NCBI RefSeq assembly: GCF_017316305.2
Contig: NZ_CP147250.1
Span: forward strand, 682,001-746,000
From: Enterococcus sp. DIV1094
GTDB taxonomy: Bacteria; Bacillota; Bacilli; Lactobacillales; Enterococcaceae
DNA length: 64,000 nucleotides
Direction: 5' to 3'
In this document: in pieces, positions 63,177 to 64,000 of the stretch
Layout of the letters: every line of letters starts with the position of its first letter
Position numbering within the stretch: the stretch's first letter is position 1
Notes under the pieces: model-generated
What the model was told of the DNA's origin: nothing
The model's input: only the letters and a program-made list of their open reading frames with translations
Databases searched by the model: none
Position numbers and translations under genes: made by a program

Positions 63177-64000
63177 ATGTATTCTATGTTTTTGTGGCCT
63201 ATAGCCTTACAATATTTCATTTATACCATTTGTATATTACTCATTAATCATCAAATAGTACATAAATCTCTTTTTCTAATTGTTACTTGCTTAAATGCTA
63301 TCTTATTAAGTTTCTTGTACCCAATATTTGGTATTTTTTCTACACTAATAGCAATTTTTATGTTAGCTATGATATTCCATTTTTTATCTTCATCACATCG
63401 ACAATTAGTTTATGCTTTAACTTTGGGATTATTATCTTCTCTGCTAGGAGATCATCTAGCAAGTATAGGAGACTTTATAGTACTTGGTTCTTCCGTGATC
63501 GAACCCGGAGACGCCTCGCAGTACTTTCATATTGCACTTTCAGCTCTTTTGTCTTTTATCCTTGCTTATAGTTTTAGAAAAGCCCTTGATAATTGGTCTT
63601 ATGCAATTGATTACCAAATAATCGGTACAATCGGTGTATTTATTCTTTCAACTTATTATATTATATACTCGTTTTTCGGGAGGAAATCCGGAAGTACTTG
63701 CGTTAAATACTACTTTTTTTATTCTATATTTATGTATTGGTTTAATTATTTTTATTTATTATTGGAAAATTTCAAATGCAAAAATGGAAGAACAACTATT
63801 GGAGCAACGTATCCAGCTACAACAAGATTATATAAGAGATATTGAGAAAAATTATCAAGAACTTAGAGAATTCAAGCATGACTATCAGAATCTATTATTT
63901 TCGATGAATAGTTATATTAGTGAAGGGGATCTGGAAGGGCTAAAAAATTATTACGATCAAAATATATTACCTACACGTGAGATAATGAATCTTTCCCCAG
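63177..64000 (+). pseudogene. AgrC-like sensor histidine kinase, frameshifted and cut by the window end
   Basis: The first frame encodes six or so hydrophobic segments (residues 1-165) up to SFFGRKSG and stops at 63845. In the +1 frame the natural sequence continues: GGNPEVLALNTTFFILYLC, a last membrane helix, a coiled coil from KMEEQLLEQRIQ and the H-box FKHDYQNLL (HPK10 family, phospho-His). The switch lies near 63672-63680 in the runs TTTTTCGGG, consistent with one inserted base. The family senses peptide pheromones. The ATP-binding domain is beyond the window. Start ATG is 63177 or 63186; no strong ribosome binding site. Confidence 0.8.

Overview
The window looks like chromosome from a low-GC Gram-positive coccus, most probably Enterococcus of the E. 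faecium/hirae/durans group. This rests on strong AGGAGG-type ribosome binding sites, the ribosomal gene order, the RelQ-NadK-RluA-MgtE and MecA/Spx/CoiA/PepF neighbourhoods, an Msr(C)-like ABC-F gene and a Hol-Tox type I toxin. The species is an inference. No rRNA, tRNA, CRISPR array or intact insertion sequence was seen. Most genes lie on the minus strand.

Layout. 0-4.4 kb is an accessory segment abutting the 3' end of rplL: a Fic protein cut by the window edge, an MFS transporter, a TVP38-type membrane protein, an AbiF-like HEPN RNase followed by its own small RNA gene, and a relic of a tyrosine integrase. 4.4-7.1 kb holds rplK-rplA and rplJ-rplL with an L10-type leader. 7.3-8.8 kb is the two-subunit L-serine dehydratase. 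8.9-16 kb is one minus-strand operon joining a spermidine/putrescine-type ABC transporter to adenine deaminase and an MTA/SAH-deaminase-like amidohydrolase. 16.2-18.3 kb has a lipoprotein hydrolase, nusG, and the short genes secE and rpmG. 18.3-27.5 kb has a c-di-AMP-binding CBS protein, a preQ1-riboswitch-controlled queT, a lipid kinase, recD2, a phosphatase, trmL, rlmA and cutC. 27.5-32.8 kb is mgtE-rluA-nadK-relQ with divergent CYTH and spxH genes.

33-38.6 kb is an ascorbate-family PTS operon with a split transketolase and a PRD regulator preceded by a cre site. 38.8-42.1 kb carries an Msr-like ABC-F gene behind a leader-peptide attenuator, a zinc alcohol dehydrogenase with a MerR-type promoter, and a type I toxin. 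42.2-49.4 kb has pepF, coiA, cfa, mecA, spx and a HAD phosphatase. 49.5-57 kb has a large SNF2 helicase and sbcCD. 57.1-61 kb has an acyltransferase, a tRNA methyltransferase, a GIY-YIG protein and an OatA-like O-acetyltransferase. 61.2-63 kb is a toxin-antitoxin cluster (solitary MazE-like antitoxin, HicAB, AbrB-Doc). The window ends in a frameshifted AgrC-like sensor kinase.

The most interesting element is the AbiF-type HEPN protein with a compact RNA gene directly downstream (consensus promoter, about 105 nt, strong terminator). This has the architecture of an RNase toxin paired with an RNA partner, a class proposed to be related to the ancestors of Cas13. Other notable points are a type I toxin mRNA whose predicted 5' end is complementary to its own coding region, a Doc toxin lacking the Fic-motif histidine, and the transporter-plus-purine-deaminase operon.
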